NCBI GenBank assembly: GCA_020725025.1
Contig: DYFV01000062.1
Coordinates: 1 to 32,758 of the forward strand
Direction of reading: 5' to 3'
Origin: Azoarcus sp.
GTDB lineage: Bacteria; Pseudomonadota; Gammaproteobacteria; Burkholderiales; Rhodocyclaceae
DNA: 32,758 bases
The number at the start of each line of letters is the position of its first letter. The first letter of the stretch is position 1. A program made the position numbers and the translations under genes. This document shows, piece after piece, positions 7,510 to 15,417 of this stretch. The notes beneath the pieces are model-generated. The model was not told where the DNA came from. It saw nothing but the letters and a program-made list of their open reading frames with translations, and searched no databases.

Positions 7510-8007
7510 ATGAAGACTCTTGACGGAAGCGAGCGGCTCGGGCAACTGGGCCTGGAGTATCTTGGGGAGATCTCGGTGTTCGGCGCGCTGTCGCCCGCAG
7601 CGATCGAATTCCTCATGACGCGCGGCCGCGTGCTGCAGCTCGACGCGGGCGAGGCGCTCTACGAATCCGGCGACCGGGCGGACCAGTTCTACGTGGTGCT
7701 CGAGGGCGCGCTGTCGTTCTACCAGGCGCATGACGGGCAGTTGGCCCATGTGCGCGATCTCGAGGTCGGCGAGGAGATGGGCTTCTGCGCGATGATCGCG
7801 CTGCACGACCGGGTCGGCCGACCGGTTGCGGCCAGGCCCAGCCAGGTGCTCGAAGTGAGCAGCGACTTGTTCTACGCCCTGCACGAATCGCTGCCGACGG
7901 ACTTCGGCCTCCTGCTGCTCAACCTCGCGCGCGGCATGGCGCGCACTTTGCGCGAGGTGAGCGATCAGGTCGCCGAGCAGCGGCTCGCGTTGGGCGTGGA
8001 CCACTGA
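7510..8007 (+). CDS. Cyclic-nucleotide-binding (CNMP) domain protein without DNA-binding domain
   Basis: The product has 165 residues from the ATG at 7510 (GAGG about 11 nt upstream); a GTG at 7498 would add four residues. A CRP-type beta-roll is visible: FGALSPAAIEFLMTRG, then LDAGEALYESGDRADQFYVVLEG and VGEEMGF in the usual order. The C-terminus continues as an amphipathic helix (LLLLNLARGMARTLREVSD) and then stops, where CRP/FNR proteins would carry a helix-turn-helix. It is therefore a stand-alone sensor domain. The phosphate-binding RxA-type segment of true cAMP binders is not clear, so the ligand is unknown. It converges on the TRAP genes with a 115-bp gap and is probably not part of them. 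Confidence 0.75.
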   Translation: MKTLDGSERLGQLGLEYLGEISVFGALSPAAIEFLMTRGRVLQLDAGEALYESGDRADQFYVVLEGALSFYQAHDGQLAHVRDLEVGEEMGFCAMIALHDRVGRPVAARPSQVLEVSSDLFYALHESLPTDFGLLLLNLARGMARTLREVSDQVAEQRLALGVDH

Positions 8008-8122
8008 AACGATCCGGCTCGGCGCGTGCGAGGCGCCAGATGATGGCAGGCCCCGGTGCCGACACGAACCTGGAGCACTGGTCGAGGCGGGTCGAGGCTT
8101 GCACGGGCCGTTCGGGTGGTGC

Positions 8123-9409
8123 TCAGCCCGGCTGCGGAATCAGGCCAAGCGAGAGCCAGGGCACGAAGGCGATGATGAGCCAGGAGACGGTGAGGCCCAT
8201 CATGTACATCACTGCGAAGCGCACCAGCTTCGAGTAAGGAATGCCCGTCACACCGCTGGCGACGAAGAGGTTGAGGCCGAAGGGCGGCGTAATGAAACCG
8301 ATCGCGGCGCCGACCAGGAAGATCACCGAGAAATGCACCGGATCGACGCCGGCCGCCACCGCGATGGGCGCGAGGATGGGAGCGAAGATCACGGTCACGG
8401 GCAGGCTCTCGAGGATGCAGCCGGCAGCCAGCACGATGGCCATGCAGATCAGCAACACCACCACGTCGCCGCTACCGAACCAGGCGATGAAGGACTGCAC
8501 CGCCTCGGCCGCACCGAGCAGCGCGAACACCTGCTGCATCACGATGGAGATGGCGATCATCGGCGCGAGCATGCCCGTGAGCTGGCCCGAGCGCAGCAGG
8601 ATATCGGGCAGCGCCTTCCACTTGATCTCTCGCGTCACCATGAGGCCGGCGACCAGACAGAAACCCACCGTGATGGCGGCGGCCTCGGTGGGCGAGAAGA
8701 TGCCCGAGTAGATGCCGAAGATGACTATGAAGATGGCGAAGAAGCCCAGGTAGGCGCGGCCCATCGAGCGCACGACGCGCTTCATGTCGAGCGGCGAGAT
8801 CGAGCCCCAGCCGTTCTTCCGGCACATCCACCAGCAGACGAGCTGCATCGCCACGACCATGAGCATGCCGGGCAGGATGCCCGCCACGAAGAGGTCGGAG
8901 ATCGACAGGTTCATCAGGAAGCCGTACACGATGAAGATGATCGACGGCGGGATGATGATGCCGACCGTGCCGCCGGCCGCTGCGGTGGCGGCGGCAAAGC
9001 GGCTGTCGTAGCCGTCCTTCTCGAGCAGCGGATGCATGATGCCGCCGATGGTGGCGGTGGTGGCCGAGTTCGAGCCCGAGATGGCCGCGAAGAGGCCGCA
9101 CGAGCCGATGGTGGCGAGGCCGAAACCGCCGCGCATCCAGCTCAGGCAGGCATGAGCGAACTCGGCGAGGCGCTTGGCGATGCCCGCCGCCGCGATCAGG
9201 TCGCCCGTGAGGATGAAGAGCGGCAGCGACAGCAGGCCAAAGAAGTTGAGGCCTTCGAAGAGCGTCACGCCGATGTTGGCGAGGGTGAAGTCGATCACCA
9301 GCGAGACGCCCGTGACCCACAGACCGATCACCAGGAAGATCGGCACGCCCAGCAGGAAGAGCGCGACGACGCCTAGCGATACGAGCGTGATGAGAATCGA
9401 ATTGTCCAT
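8123..9409 (-). CDS. TRAP transporter large permease (DctM family)
   Basis: This 428-residue membrane protein has the many hydrophobic helices and hallmark segments of the DctM/SiaM large subunit. These include LLGVPIFLVIGL near the N-terminus, FFGLLSLPLFILTGDLI, SGSNSATTATIGGIMHPLL and the C-terminal ITPPFGLNLFVASG. It forms the sodium- or proton-coupled channel that moves a substrate delivered by the periplasmic DctP protein. It is last in the minus-strand order GMC dehydrogenase, DctP, DctQ, DctM and starts 9 bp after DctQ ends. The substrate is inferred from context as isethionate, for which TRAP systems (IseKLM) have been described in other bacteria. Confidence 0.92.
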   Translation of the reverse strand: MDNSILITLVSLGVVALFLLGVPIFLVIGLWVTGVSLVIDFTLANIGVTLFEGLNFFGLLSLPLFILTGDLIAAAGIAKRLAEFAHACLSWMRGGFGLATIGSCGLFAAISGSNSATTATIGGIMHPLLEKDGYDSRFAAATAAAGGTVGIIIPPSIIFIVYGFLMNLSISDLFVAGILPGMLMVVAMQLVCWWMCRKNGWGSISPLDMKRVVRSMGRAYLGFFAIFIVIFGIYSGIFSPTEAAAITVGFCLVAGLMVTREIKWKALPDILLRSGQLTGMLAPMIAISIVMQQVFALLGAAEAVQSFIAWFGSGDVVVLLICMAIVLAAGCILESLPVTVIFAPILAPIAVAAGVDPVHFSVIFLVGAAIGFITPPFGLNLFVASGVTGIPYSKLVRFAVMYMMGLTVSWLIIAFVPWLSLGLIPQPG

Positions 9410-9418
9410 GATGCGTCC

Positions 9419-9952
9419 TCAGTCTCCGCCGATGGTCTGGATCTCGACCAGGAAGGGATCGCGGCGACGGTAGCGGCCGACGTCCTCGATCAGGTTCTGT
9501 AGCGCGCGGAACATGAGCAAACCCCAGCCGACCGGCGTGGCGAGGTAGAACCACCACTGCATGACATTGTCGGTGCCTTGCACGATGGCGAAGTTGTCGT
9601 AGGCGAGTCGGGTCTGCTCGATGGTGAACCAGGCCACCATGGAGCCGAAGCCGATCCACAGCACGGCATCGAGCCACATGCAGGCGAATTGGGCGCCGTA
9701 GGGCATGCGCAGCCGGAAGTCGTTGAAGACGAGGTGGGTTCGGCGCTTGACGTTGTAGGCGCAACCGATCCAGGTCACCCACAGGAAGAGGTAGATCGGA
9801 ATCGACGAGCTCCAGGGAATCTGGGTGCTGAATACGTAGCGCTCGAAGACCGCATAAACGATGATCAGGGCCATGCTGGAATAGGCGATCAGGATCAGGG
9901 TGCGTTCGGCGTTGCGGTCGAGCCACCGAGCGAGAGCCATGAGATAGGCCAT
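9419..9952 (-). CDS. TRAP transporter small permease (DctQ family)
   Basis: The product has 177 residues and four membrane helices, matching DctQ proteins. Features are ARWLDRNAERTLILIAYSSMA (helix 1), the WVTWIGCAYNVKRRTHL segment typical of the family around helix 2, and a C-terminal YLATPVGWGLLMFRALQNL helix. I chose the ATG at 9952 because GGAGGG precedes it at good spacing; the open frame continues much further upstream but reads as non-coding arginine/serine-rich sequence. It lies between DctP (85-bp gap containing a strong hairpin) and DctM (9-bp gap). It is the scaffold subunit binding DctM in the inner membrane. Confidence 0.88.
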   Translation of the reverse strand: MAYLMALARWLDRNAERTLILIAYSSMALIIVYAVFERYVFSTQIPWSSSIPIYLFLWVTWIGCAYNVKRRTHLVFNDFRLRMPYGAQFACMWLDAVLWIGFGSMVAWFTIEQTRLAYDNFAIVQGTDNVMQWWFYLATPVGWGLLMFRALQNLIEDVGRYRRRDPFLVEIQTIGGD

Positions 9953-9980
9953 GGGAAATCCCTCCGGAAAGGATCGGATG

Positions 9981-10007
9981 CCCCGCTCCGGCGGCGCCGG
10001 AGCGGGG
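9981..10007 (-). promoter_or_regulatory. 12-bp perfect hairpin between dctP and dctQ
   Basis: Arms at 9981-9992 and 9996-10007 are exact reverse complements around a 3-nt loop. No T-run follows on the minus strand. Stem-loops between the binding-protein gene and the permease genes are common in transporter operons and let the periplasmic subunit be made in excess. That role fits here but is inferred. Confidence 0.6.
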
Positions 10008-10037
10008 TGTGCGGGACGTCGGAGAATCAGCCGCCGC

Positions 10038-11264
10038 TCAGGCGGACTGCCACCAACGGCGCGGCTCGACGTCGGCCACCGCGGTACCGTTCGGGATCTC
10101 ACGCGCGATCGCGAAGATCTCCTTGTAGACGTCGTGGCCCCCCGACATCTTGTTGAGGCGCTCGCGCCACTCTTCCCAGGGCTTGGGGTTGTACTCGGGC
10201 GAGCACATCTTCTCGGCCTTGAGGATCTCGGCGTCCGAGAGCGTGGCCACGCGCACCTCGTTCTTGGCGAAGACCGTGTCGGGCCTCGGGTTGGGCACTG
10301 CCCCGACCACTTCGACCAGGGCCCGCTCCTGCTCGCGCTGGGTATATTGTTGCGCCACAAAGGCCGTTTCCATCACCACGTCCTGAAGCTTGGCGGGAAG
10401 CTTCGCGAAGGTCGCGTAGTTCATCGCGGTATGCTCGGTACCGCAGAAGAAGCGCAGGTCCACCGCCTGCGCGAGCACGGGCGCCATGTTGGCGTAGGCG
10501 GCCGCGCCCATCCAGGTTTCGGCGCCGTCGATGAGGCCCTGCTTGAGACCGTCGAGGGTTTCTTCCCAGGCGATGGGGACCGGGTTGAGGTTCATGAGCT
10601 GCATCGCGATGCGCCCGAGCTGGGTGCCGGTGACGCGATTCTTGGTGCCGGCGAGTTGCTCGACGCTGGTGATGAGCGGCTTGTCGGCGAACTTCTTGCC
10701 GAGCATGAGGCCACGCAGCTCGCAATGGGTGTAGAGGAACTGGATGTTGTGGCGCTTGCGCAGCGGCTCGCGCAACAGGACTTCGCTCTTCGGGTGATAG
10801 AAGAAGTGGTGCTGCGCCGCCCGCGACGGGAACATGTAGGCGAAATCGAGCACGTTGTAGTAGGGGGCGGAGCCGGCCGAGTTCTGTGTGCTGGCGGTAA
10901 ACAGGTCGACGATGCCCTGCTGGGTCTTCTTCACGCAGTCCAGCTGGTTGCAGATCTGGTTGCTGCCGATGAACTCGACCTTGAGCGCGCCGTCGCTGCG
11001 CTTCTCGAGTTCCTGGGCGAACCACAGCTGGCCCGACTCCTGGATCTTGAGGTTGGTCTCGTTGAAGCCCGATGCGCCGAACTTCAGGGTCATCAGCGGC
11101 GTACCGGCGTTGCGCGCATCGGCAGTCTGCGATGCGGCGCGAGCAAGCCCCTCGAAGGTCAGCGGCCCGATCATGCCCGCCGCCGCGAAGGCGGTGGAGG
11201 TCAGTCCATAGCGGCCGGCAATGCGCAGAAAGCCGCGGCGATCGAGCTTGTTCTCTTTGCTCAT
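10038..11264 (-). CDS. TRAP transporter periplasmic substrate-binding protein (DctP family), Tat-exported
   Basis: This 408-residue protein opens with a twin-arginine signal, DRRGFLR at residues 8-14 followed by a hydrophobic stretch, so it is probably exported folded. The mature part fits the DctP/DUF1007-like TRAP binding fold: LKFGASGFNETNLKIQESG, WFAQELEKRSDGALKVEF, then a late ITSVEQLAGTKNRV. The family's conserved arginine is probably the one in that block, and WEETLDGLKQGLIDGAE follows. AGGAGA precedes the ATG. It lies 79 bp downstream of the GMC dehydrogenase on the same strand. Tat export is uncommon but known for TRAP binding proteins. The predicted ligand is a small organosulfonate, most simply isethionate, because the operon ends in oxidation to sulfoacetaldehyde. 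Confidence 0.9.
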   Translation of the reverse strand: MSKENKLDRRGFLRIAGRYGLTSTAFAAAGMIGPLTFEGLARAASQTADARNAGTPLMTLKFGASGFNETNLKIQESGQLWFAQELEKRSDGALKVEFIGSNQICNQLDCVKKTQQGIVDLFTASTQNSAGSAPYYNVLDFAYMFPSRAAQHHFFYHPKSEVLLREPLRKRHNIQFLYTHCELRGLMLGKKFADKPLITSVEQLAGTKNRVTGTQLGRIAMQLMNLNPVPIAWEETLDGLKQGLIDGAETWMGAAAYANMAPVLAQAVDLRFFCGTEHTAMNYATFAKLPAKLQDVVMETAFVAQQYTQREQERALVEVVGAVPNPRPDTVFAKNEVRVATLSDAEILKAEKMCSPEYNPKPWEEWRERLNKMSGGHDVYKEIFAIAREIPNGTAVADVEPRRWWQSA

Positions 11265-11343
11265 GATGTGTCTCCTCTTGGCGGGTGGGCTCTGGGGCCC
11301 GTTGAAAAGTACTACTTTTGCAGCAATATGTCCGTCCGCCGCC

Positions 11344-12939
11344 TCAGACTCGGTCGGCGAGCATCATGTCGGCGGCCTTCTCGCCGATCATGATGGCGGG
11401 GGCGTTGGTGTTGCCCGACACGAGCTCGGGCATGATCGAGGCGTCGGCCACGCGCAGGCCGACGAGGCCCCGCACCCTCAGCCGGGCATCCACCACGGCC
11501 TGCTCGTCCGAACCCATCTTGCAGGTCCCCGCCGGGTGGTAGATCGACTGGCTGTAGCGGCGGGCGGCGTCGAGCAGCTCGGCATCGCTCTGGAACTGCG
11601 CGCCCGGCACGAATTCGGAAATGATGTGCGGCTTGAGGGCCGGTGCCTCGGCGATGCGCCGCGCCACCTTGACGCCGCCGATCACCACCGGGTGGTCGCG
11701 CTCGTCACCCAGGTAGTTGGCGTGGATCGCCGGATAAACGAGGGGGTCGGCCGAGCGGATCTCGATGTGGCCGCGGCTCCATGGGCGCAACTGGCATACC
11801 GAGGAGGTGAAGGCCGAGAAGCGATGCGCGCCCTCGCCCGGCTTGTCGGCGGACAGCGGCTGCATGTGGAACTGGATGTCGGGTCGATCCACCTCGGGCG
11901 ACGAGCGCGTGAAGATCGCCACCTGGCTCGCCGCGAGCGTGAGCGGGCCGGTGCGCGAGAGCATGTATTGCAGGCCGATCCAGAGCTTCTGGATGGGGCT
12001 GTTCACCTCGTCGTTGAGGGTGCGCTCGCGGGTCTTGAAGACAAGCCGTACCTGGAGATGATCCTGCAGGTTGCGGCCCACGCCGGGCAGTGCGTGCAGC
12101 ACGGGCACGCCCGCGCGCTGCAGCACGTCGGTCGGGCCTACACCCGAATGCTGCAGGATGTGGGGCGATCCGATCGCACCGGCTGCCAGCACGATCTCGC
12201 AACGCGCCCGCGCGACGCGCCGCTCGCCGCCTTGCAGATACTCCACGCCGACCGCGCGCTTGCCCTCGAAAACGATACGCAGGGTCAGGGCATGGGTTTC
12301 GACGTGCAGATTGGGCCGCTTCATGGCGGCCCGCAGGAAACCCTTGGCGGTGCTCCAGCGGAAACCCTTGTAGGCGGTCTGCTGGAAATAGCCCACCCCT
12401 TCCTGGGTCGCGCCGTTGTAATCCTCGTTGTAGGGGATGCCGATTTCTTGCGCCGCCTTGATGTAGTAGTCGGCGATCGGCCGGCGCAAGCGCAGGTCCG
12501 ACACTTTCAGCGGCCCGCCCACGCCGTGATATTCGCTCGCGCCGCGCTCCTGGTCCTCGGACTTCTTGAAGTAGGGCAGCACCTCCTGGTAGCTCCAGCC
12601 CTCGTTGCCGAGCTCGGCCCAGCGGTCGTAGTCCTCGCGCTGGCCGCGAACATAGAGCAGGCCGTTCAAGGAACTCGAGCCACCCAGCACCTTGCCGCGC
12701 GGCCACTGGATCTGGCGGCCGGCGACCTTCTCGTCGGGCTCGGTCCGGTAGCACCAGTCGACCTTGGGGTCGTGCAAGGTCTTGAAGTAACCGACCGGAA
12801 TGTGGATCCAGGGATTGGTGTCGCGGCCGCCGGCCTCGAGCAACAGCACCTGGTTGCGCTCGTCGGCGCTCAGGCGATTGGCCAGTACGCAACCGGCCGA
12901 CCCCGCTCCGACGACGATGTAATCGACTTCAATGGACAT
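11344..12939 (-). CDS. iseJ: GMC-family FAD alcohol dehydrogenase, probable isethionate dehydrogenase
   Basis: The 531-residue product begins with the FAD-binding VVGAGSAGCVLANRL and LLLEAGG, carries the GMC signature around PRGKVLGGSSSLNGLLYVRG, and ends with the catalytic pair region. That is His468 in HPAGTCKMG and Asn510/Asn512 in SGNTNAPA. It resembles choline dehydrogenase (BetA) in length and layout. Context argues against choline: no betB or betI is present, and it sits with a TRAP system, an IclR regulator and xsc/pta. IseJ, the isethionate dehydrogenase described in Cupriavidus and others, is exactly such a choline-dehydrogenase-like protein. It would oxidise isethionate to sulfoacetaldehyde, donating electrons to the respiratory chain. 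AGGAG precedes the ATG. Family is certain; substrate is inferred. Confidence 0.8.
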   Translation of the reverse strand: MSIEVDYIVVGAGSAGCVLANRLSADERNQVLLLEAGGRDTNPWIHIPVGYFKTLHDPKVDWCYRTEPDEKVAGRQIQWPRGKVLGGSSSLNGLLYVRGQREDYDRWAELGNEGWSYQEVLPYFKKSEDQERGASEYHGVGGPLKVSDLRLRRPIADYYIKAAQEIGIPYNEDYNGATQEGVGYFQQTAYKGFRWSTAKGFLRAAMKRPNLHVETHALTLRIVFEGKRAVGVEYLQGGERRVARARCEIVLAAGAIGSPHILQHSGVGPTDVLQRAGVPVLHALPGVGRNLQDHLQVRLVFKTRERTLNDEVNSPIQKLWIGLQYMLSRTGPLTLAASQVAIFTRSSPEVDRPDIQFHMQPLSADKPGEGAHRFSAFTSSVCQLRPWSRGHIEIRSADPLVYPAIHANYLGDERDHPVVIGGVKVARRIAEAPALKPHIISEFVPGAQFQSDAELLDAARRYSQSIYHPAGTCKMGSDEQAVVDARLRVRGLVGLRVADASIMPELVSGNTNAPAIMIGEKAADMMLADRV

Positions 12940-13009
12940 CGAGAAGGTCTCCTGACGGCACCGTGAGCGACACGATGCGGCTGTTCTTGGTTAGGGCTTT
13001 TGCTTCTTA

Positions 13010-13026
13010 TGAAACGTAGCGTTTCA
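13010..13026 (-). promoter_or_regulatory. Perfect inverted repeat, probable IclR operator of the GMC/TRAP operon
   Basis: TGAAACGTAGCGTTTCA is a perfect 7-bp inverted repeat with a 3-nt spacer. It sits where it would overlap the core promoter of the dehydrogenase operon. A near-identical site lies ahead of the adjacent IclR gene, and the TGAAACG half-site recurs in the leader of xsc copy 1. Confidence 0.6.
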
Positions 13027-13271
13027 AAAGCAAGTGTTCGAACTATTGATGAGCCCATAAACGAAACCAAGGGAAATCCCGGATTCGCGTCTGAACTGAA
13101 ACGCAATGGGAAGAAAGTGGTTCAAAAACGTGTCAAAACACGCGTCTCGGAAACCGAACGAGGGGCCGCCGGCCCGATTTCCGGTGGCGGAGCGCCAGTG
13201 GTGCCACTCGCAAAATGCAACGGGCGCCTGTGGCGCGACCAGGGCGGGCCTCCCTCGCGAGCTCTCATTTT

Positions 13272-13288
13272 TGAAACGCCACGTTCCA
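13272..13288 (+). promoter_or_regulatory. Second copy of the IclR-type operator, ahead of the regulator gene
   Basis: TGAAACGCCACGTTCCA matches the 13010-13026 palindrome in both half-sites except for one base, with the same 3-nt spacer. It lies about 70 bp upstream of the regulator start, consistent with autoregulation. Confidence 0.5.
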
Positions 13289-13358
13289 GGAGCGAGATAT
13301 AGTCACTACCGATGGCCTCGTAGAAGAGACCACGAAACTGTCTGCACGGAGACCGGAA

Positions 13359-14198
13359 GTGAAACGCGAGGCAGGAAAAGCGGGCCAGAACGCGCGCGCG
13401 GCGGCACCGGACGACGAGGCGGACGCGCACAACGAAGGCGGCGAGGACGTCCGCCGGCTGCGCCCCCTCACGGTTCTTCAGCATCTCACCGAATCGCCGC
13501 AGCCTCTCACCCTCGCCCAGCTCGCGAGCCTCATGCGCGTGCCCAAGAGCACCCTCATGCGGCTGCTGCGCGCGATGGAGGACGAAGGCTACGTGTTGCA
13601 CCTGCCCGCCGAGCGCGGCTTCGTGGCCGGCACGCGCGCCACCGCGCTCGCGCTGCGCACGCTGCGCGGCTCCAACATGCGCCGCGAATGCCGCGGGGTG
13701 CTGCGCGCGCTCGTGGACAAGCTCGGCGAATCCTGCAACCTCACCGCGCCCGACGCGGGCCGCGTACTCTACGTCGAGCGCGTCGAAACCACCGAGCAGC
13801 TACGCATGCACCTGCAGCCCGGGACCTTCGTCCCCATGCACTGCACCGCGAGCGGCAAGCTCTTCCTCTCCTCCATGTCGCTGCTCGAGCGGCGCCGCGT
13901 GCTCGCCAATCTCACGCTCACGCGCTTCTCGCCCCACACGCTCGTGAGCATGGACGAACTCGAAGCCGAGCTCGCGCGCAATGCCAAGCTCGGCCTCGGC
14001 ATAGACAACGAGGAGTTCGTGCGCGGCATGATCGCCGTGGCGGTGCCTGTCCTCGGCGAGGGCGACAAGACCGTCGCCGCCATCGCCTGCCATGCGCCCA
14101 CCGCGCGCGTCTCGCTCAACGACATGCTCGCCAAGGTGCCGCACATGCGCGCGGCCGCCGACGCGATGCGCGCGGTACTCTTCCCGACACGCGACTAG
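13359..14198 (+). CDS. iseR: IclR-family regulator of the isethionate cluster
   Basis: The 279-residue protein has an N-terminal winged helix-turn-helix (about 30-90, with LTLAQLASLMRVPKSTLMRLLRAM) and a C-terminal IclR effector domain. That domain contains VERVETTEQLR, CTASGKLFLSSMS and NEEFVRGMIAVAVPV. The first 25 residues are a charged tail. The start is a GTG with GGAG about 8 nt upstream. It is divergent from the GMC dehydrogenase/TRAP genes, as expected for a local regulator, and resembles the IclR protein at 20650-21477. IseR, the isethionate regulator described elsewhere, is also IclR-type. Sulfoacetaldehyde or isethionate is a plausible effector. A broken Lin0512 C-terminus follows in the same frame after the stop. 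Confidence 0.82.
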   Translation: MKREAGKAGQNARAAAPDDEADAHNEGGEDVRRLRPLTVLQHLTESPQPLTLAQLASLMRVPKSTLMRLLRAMEDEGYVLHLPAERGFVAGTRATALALRTLRGSNMRRECRGVLRALVDKLGESCNLTAPDAGRVLYVERVETTEQLRMHLQPGTFVPMHCTASGKLFLSSMSLLERRRVLANLTLTRFSPHTLVSMDELEAELARNAKLGLGIDNEEFVRGMIAVAVPVLGEGDKTVAAIACHAPTARVSLNDMLAKVPHMRAAADAMRAVLFPTRD

Positions 14199-14209
14199 CC
14201 TCCCGGCGC

Positions 14210-14232
14210 GCGCTCCGCCCTGGTGGGCGGCC
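14210..14232. repeat. 23-bp direct repeat, left copy
   Basis: Twenty-three bases recur at 16710-16732 in the same orientation, exactly 2,500 bp apart, on either side of the LysR/MFS pair. The repeat contains a small hairpin (CCGCCC-TGGT-GGGCGG). The left copy lies at the start of the Lin0512 remnant. Confidence 0.7.
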
Positions 14233-14342
14233 TCGACGTCAACGACCCCGAGATCGGCACCACCCAAGTGGTCGCCACCGCAGCGGTCGGCGCCTTCCCG
14301 CCCATCGAGTCCGGCGCCCGGCGGCTGGCGGCATGGGACTGA
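14220..14342 (+). pseudogene. C-terminal remnant of a third Lin0512-family gene
   Basis: After the IclR stop, the same frame continues open and ends in TGA at 14340-14342. From Val at 14223 the 39 residues match the C-terminus of Lin0512 paralogue B (6387-6758) at 25 positions without a gap. The match includes GGLDV, DPE, GTT, VATAA and PIE. The N-terminal two thirds, with the family's conserved motif, are missing and no start or ribosome site is present, so this is a relic. Its place behind the isethionate regulator shows that a Lin0512 gene once belonged to this cluster. Confidence 0.75.
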
Positions 14343-14413
14343 AACCGCAGCGTCCGGTCACCCGACAGGGCGCTCATGCACGAGGTTTCAGACGATCCAG
14401 CTCGCCAGCCTGC

Positions 14414-15286
14414 TCAGGCCGGGCCGTTCGGACTGTCCCGCCGGAACAGCGGGCTCTCCTCGATCGTCCGCGCCAGCAGCGCGGTTGCTTCATTGACCTT
14501 GTCGGCCATGAACAGGGTGGTGTCGGTCTGAGGCAGAGCGGGCAGTTCCCCGTCGATGATGGCCAAGCCTTCCTCGACTGCCGTTCGCGGCGTCACGCCG
14601 ACCCCGATGCCGGCCTTTACGGCCGCAAGCACACCGCCGCGGCTGTGGCTGGTGAAGGCGACTCGATAGGGCATGTCGCTCAGCTGCAGCGCCCGGGTCG
14701 CCGTCTCCCGGTAGTAACAGCCCTCCGGAAAGAGCGCCAGCGGCAGGGGGGCGCGCAGGTGGAGCGGATGTGTCTCTGCCCGCACCCAGACCAGCTGGTC
14801 GCGGCACAGACGCAGGCCGCCGTCCGACAGTGCCGGCATCTCGACCAGCGCCAGATCCAGCTGGCCTTCGTCGACGAGGGAGGCGAGATAGTGGGGGCGG
14901 TGGTCACAGATGACCTCCAGCCGGGCTTCCGGATAAGAAAGCATATAGGCCTCCAGCAGCGGGGTCAGCGCTCGCGTCGCATAGAGGTCGTGGGTGCCGA
15001 GGCGTACCTTGCCGGTGATATCGGCGTTCTGGAACGATCCCAGAATGCGGTCGTGCAGGCTCAGCAGTTGATGGGCATGGGCGCGGAGCTGCTCGCCGGC
15101 AGCCGTCAGCCTGACGCCGTACTGGCCGCGCTCGAGCAATGGCGCCGTCACCCGGGCCTCGAGCCGATTCAGTTGCATGCTGATGGTCGAGGGCGCCCGG
15201 TGCAGGCGGCTTGCCGCCGTGGTCAGGTTGAGCGTATCGGCAACCACGACAAAGGTGCGCAACAGGGGGATCGGGATATCGGCCAC
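14414..15286 (-). CDS. LysR-family transcriptional regulator
   Basis: This 290-residue regulator has the standard N-terminal winged helix (about 5-65: LLRTFVVVADTLNLTTAASRLHRAPSTISMQLNRLE shortened by one residue versus many relatives) and a periplasmic-binding-like effector domain from about 90. It is divergent from an MFS transporter with a 131-bp A/T-rich gap, the usual arrangement for a LysR protein controlling its neighbour. The pair appears less GC-rich than the sulfonate genes on both sides and is flanked by a 23-bp direct repeat. It may therefore have been added separately. The inducer is unknown; no sulfonate-specific feature can be read from sequence. Confidence 0.88.
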   Translation of the reverse strand: MADIPIPLLRTFVVVADTLNLTTAASRLHRAPSTISMQLNRLEARVTAPLLERGQYGVRLTAAGEQLRAHAHQLLSLHDRILGSFQNADITGKVRLGTHDLYATRALTPLLEAYMLSYPEARLEVICDHRPHYLASLVDEGQLDLALVEMPALSDGGLRLCRDQLVWVRAETHPLHLRAPLPLALFPEGCYYRETATRALQLSDMPYRVAFTSHSRGGVLAAVKAGIGVGVTPRTAVEEGLAIIDGELPALPQTDTTLFMADKVNEATALLARTIEESPLFRRDSPNGPA

Positions 15287-15417
15287 GGTCAGAATTCAAC
15301 ACTTTTGAATGTAGCTATCAATATTTATCGATTTACCGAACGCTGGCAAGCGCCTAAGGTTGCCGGACTGTCACTGAGGTGGATAGCGCCCGTCCGGGCC
15401 CGTACGGAGAGTGCCGC

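Larger units (their letters stand above)
12940..13358. other. Divergent regulatory region between GMC dehydrogenase and IclR regulator
   Basis: This 419-bp stretch is richer in A/T than its neighbours and holds no convincing gene. It contains two copies of a TGAAACG-N3-CGTTYCA inverted repeat (13010-13026 and 13272-13288). The first lies within about 70 bp of the dehydrogenase start and is bracketed on the minus strand by TTGCTT and CATAAG, a possible promoter. The second lies about 70 bp ahead of the regulator start. Confidence 0.7.

Noticed and set aside
9953..10360. Extended N-terminus of the TRAP small permease
   Set aside because: The in-frame extension is arginine/serine-rich and overlaps the end of dctP. 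GGAGGG marks the start at 9952.
11344..12939. Choline dehydrogenase betA
   Set aside because: Sequence layout alone allows it, but betB, betI and choline transport genes are absent and the context is sulfonate catabolism.
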